Part shown: positions 4,857 through 5,982 of the stretch, in pieces
Position numbering within the stretch: position 1 is the first letter of the stretch
Layout of the letters: every line of letters begins with the position of its first letter
Source: CAYSSM01 sp964433905
GTDB taxonomy: Bacteria > Patescibacteriota > UBA1384 > UBA12157 > JAENIV01
Reading direction: 5' to 3'
Length of the DNA stretch: 5,982 nucleotides
Assembly: GCA_964433905.1 (NCBI GenBank)
Contig: CAYSSM010000031.1
Coordinates: 1 to 5,982 of the forward strand
Translations under genes and position numbers: made by a program
Notes under the pieces: generated by a model
The model's database searches: none
What the model was told of the DNA's origin: nothing
The model's input: the letters and a program-made list of their open reading frames with translations, nothing else

Positions 4857-5666
4857 ATGGTGCTTTATGGTCAGCCAGTGGCTGAAAAAATATATCAACA
4901 ATTAAGTCAAAAAATCAATGAGCTTAAAGATAAGAAAATTCATCCGGATTTAGCCATTATTCTAGTCGGCGATGATTTGGCGAGCATTAAATATGTTAAG
5001 GCCAAAGAAAAAATCGCTCGAAAGTTAGGGGTGGAATTTCATTTATACTACCTTAAAAAAGATAGTTCTGCTGATAAGATTATTTCTTTAATTAAAGATC
5101 TTAACAATAATAAATTCGTAAACGGTATTGTCGTGCAATTGCCTTTGCCAAGCGATTTGCCCACAGAAGAAATCATAAGGACGATAGATCCGAAAAAAGA
5201 TATTGATGGTTTTAGCGGACAATTTTCCGCTCCAACAGCCGAAGCAATTATCAAAATATTGTCATTTTATAATATCGATTATCGCAATAAAAAAATCGTT
5301 ATTATCGGCCATGGTATTCTGGTGGGAAAACCGTTGGCAGCGATGTTAAAAAGCCAAGGAATTGAGGCGGTCGTCTGTGATTCAAAGACAAAAAATTTAA
5401 GAAAATACACTTTGAAAGCAGATATTTTAATCTCTGCTACTGGGATAAAAGGACTAATCGGTCAAAAAATGATCAACTTTGAAACTGTTGTTATCGATGC
5501 CGGCGCATCAGAAAGCGAGGGAAGGCTGCTTGGCGATATTGATCCTGTGCTCGAAAAAGTGCTCCAAACTTATACTCCCGTGCCTGGTGGCGTGGGTCCG
5601 GTTACGGTGGCGTATCTTTTTAGCAACCTAATTTTTGCGGCGATGCAAACCGAACAAAACTCTTGA
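4857..5666 (+). CDS. folD: Bifunctional methylenetetrahydrofolate dehydrogenase/cyclohydrolase FolD
   Basis: Cytosolic enzyme that interconverts 5,10-methylene-, 5,10-methenyl- and 10-formyl-tetrahydrofolate with NADP(H), supplying one-carbon units for purines and initiator formyl-Met. From the ATG at 4857 (269 aa), Tyr46 and Lys50 lie in IKYVKAK, Gln94 in GIVVQLPLP, and Asp117 in KKDIDGF: the catalytic set of the N-terminal domain. GHGILVGKPLA (151-161) is the dinucleotide-binding turn, followed by ADILISATG, a VIDAG strand with LLGDID, and the hallmark TPVPGGVGPVTV (240-251). The usual GRS of the nucleotide loop is GHG here, which removes the Arg often linked to NADP preference. The protein is slightly short compared with the typical 280-300. 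The start follows the Shine-Dalgarno at 4848-4852. The TGA stop overlaps the -35 box of the next promoter. Confidence 0.95.
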   Translation: MVLYGQPVAEKIYQQLSQKINELKDKKIHPDLAIILVGDDLASIKYVKAKEKIARKLGVEFHLYYLKKDSSADKIISLIKDLNNNKFVNGIVVQLPLPSDLPTEEIIRTIDPKKDIDGFSGQFSAPTAEAIIKILSFYNIDYRNKKIVIIGHGILVGKPLAAMLKSQGIEAVVCDSKTKNLRKYTLKADILISATGIKGLIGQKMINFETVVIDAGASESEGRLLGDIDPVLEKVLQTYTPVPGGVGPVTVAYLFSNLIFAAMQTEQNS

Positions 5667-5691
5667 CAGTTTAACGCATTCCTGTTACAAT
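5663..5691 (+). promoter_or_regulatory. Near-consensus promoter of the downstream ncRNA
   Basis: TTGACA (5663-5668, overlapping the folD stop), exactly 17 bp of spacer, then TACAAT (5686-5691) preceded by the extended -10 TGT. The predicted start is at about 5698. It is the best promoter in the window, suggesting a strongly expressed product. Confidence 0.75.
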
Positions 5692-5697
5692 ATGTAT

Positions 5698-5958
5698 ACT
5701 TTTGTGGTTAGTATTTTAGGAAAGTCCTAAAGTAGTGGTCGCAAACTTTACAAGCTAGCCACAGTCCTAGTTCGCAAGAGCAATCTTAAGAGCTTCGACT
5801 GATGCTTCCGGATAGAGTTGCATTTCGTGCGTCGCGGCAGCGCATGGAGCCGACTCTATCTGCATTCATAACCAGAGTCTGGTCTTTAAAACCATCAAAC
5901 GCGGCCTGATGGTGAAGGTCAGACTCTGGCCTATTTGGCTGGCAGGCGCCGGTTTTTT
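5698..5958 (+). ncRNA. Putative structured non-coding RNA of unknown family
   Basis: A segment of about 260 nt between a strong promoter and an intrinsic terminator, with no reading frame of note and GC well above the neighbouring genes. The fold, read by eye, has four parts. Stem GTGGTTAG/CTAGCCAC (5704-5711 with 5755-5762, one G-U) encloses hairpin TTTAGGA/TCCTAAA (5715-5731). Stem GATAGAGT/ACTCTATC (5811-5818 with 5853-5860) encloses CGTGCG/CGCATG (5826-5831 with 5841-5846). A perfect 10-bp stem CCAGAGTCTG/CAGACTCTGG (5872-5881 with 5920-5929) encloses ACCATC/GATGGT (5891-5896 with 5908-5913). The terminator closes it. I do not see the hallmarks of tmRNA, SRP RNA, RNase P RNA or tRNA: no CCA end, no SRP GGAAGNAGC loop, no RNase P 3' core. 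It could also be a long leader with an attenuator for a gene beyond the window. Confidence 0.65.
5937..5958 (+). terminator. Intrinsic terminator of the ncRNA
   Basis: Stem CTGGC/GCCGG (5939-5943 with 5948-5952, one G-U pair), extendable by two G-U pairs, with an AGGC loop and followed by six T (5953-5958). The remaining 24 bases to the window end show nothing identifiable. Confidence 0.7.
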
Positions 5959-5982
5959 CCCCCGACCGTTCATCCGATAACA

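Noticed and set aside
5692..5730. A 12-codon open frame (ATG at 5692) just after the strong promoter.
   Set aside because: The ATG lies upstream of the predicted transcription start at about 5698 and the frame interrupts a stable stem; not supported as a peptide gene.
5715..5731. AGGAAAGTCC resembles the conserved GAGGAAAGTCC of bacterial RNase P RNA.
   Set aside because: It is simply one side of a local hairpin (TTTAGGA/TCCTAAA), and the rest of the RNase P core, including the ACAGAA..CCGGCTTA 3' part, is missing.

Overview
The window looks like a piece of an AT-rich, repeat-bearing genome of the Patescibacteria (candidate phyla radiation) type. This assignment is inferred from low GC, tight gene packing, near-leaderless promoters, a CvpA-CAP surface protein and short palindromic repeats inside genes; no phylogenetic marker here proves it. 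UGA is a genuine stop (three genes end on TGA at family-typical lengths), which argues against the lineages that read UGA as glycine. A run of exactly 100 Ns (3306-3405) is a scaffold gap and hides the end of one gene and the start of the next.

Left part (1-1526): a minus-strand RecB/Cas4-type PD-(D/E)XK nuclease with an iron-sulfur Cys set diverges from a plus-strand membrane-anchored protein of unknown function. The 58-bp gap between them holds two interlocked extended -10 promoters, and both genes appear to be leaderless or nearly so.

Middle (1527-3895): a roughly 300-bp non-coding stretch with raised GC and several TTGACA/TGTCAA inverted repeats leads into an operon. The operon holds a 64-aa Phd/YefM-like antitoxin-type DNA-binding protein carrying a CxxC, a NifS/IscS cysteine desulfurase, and the IscU scaffold. 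No toxin gene is adjacent. The antitoxin-like gene overlaps the desulfurase by ATGA, so it sits where an IscR-type regulator would often be. Desulfurase and scaffold keep all catalytic and ligand residues. The desulfurase is enlarged by three in-frame loops made of simple DNA repeats, one containing a palindromic element. The same 14-bp palindrome recurs inverted just after iscU, and that repeat element supplies the last codons and the stop of iscU.

Right part (3896-5982): a CvpA membrane domain fused to an extracytoplasmic CAP/SCP domain is followed 7 bp later by folD (one-carbon/folate metabolism), probably as one transcript. A near-consensus promoter overlapping the folD stop drives a GC-richer, strongly foldable segment that ends in an intrinsic terminator. 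This is a likely stand-alone ncRNA of about 260 nt that I cannot assign to a known family.

The strongest candidates for something undescribed are (1) the antitoxin-like gene as regulator of the Fe-S assembly operon, (2) the repeat-driven remodelling of NifS and IscU, and (3) the ncRNA after folD.
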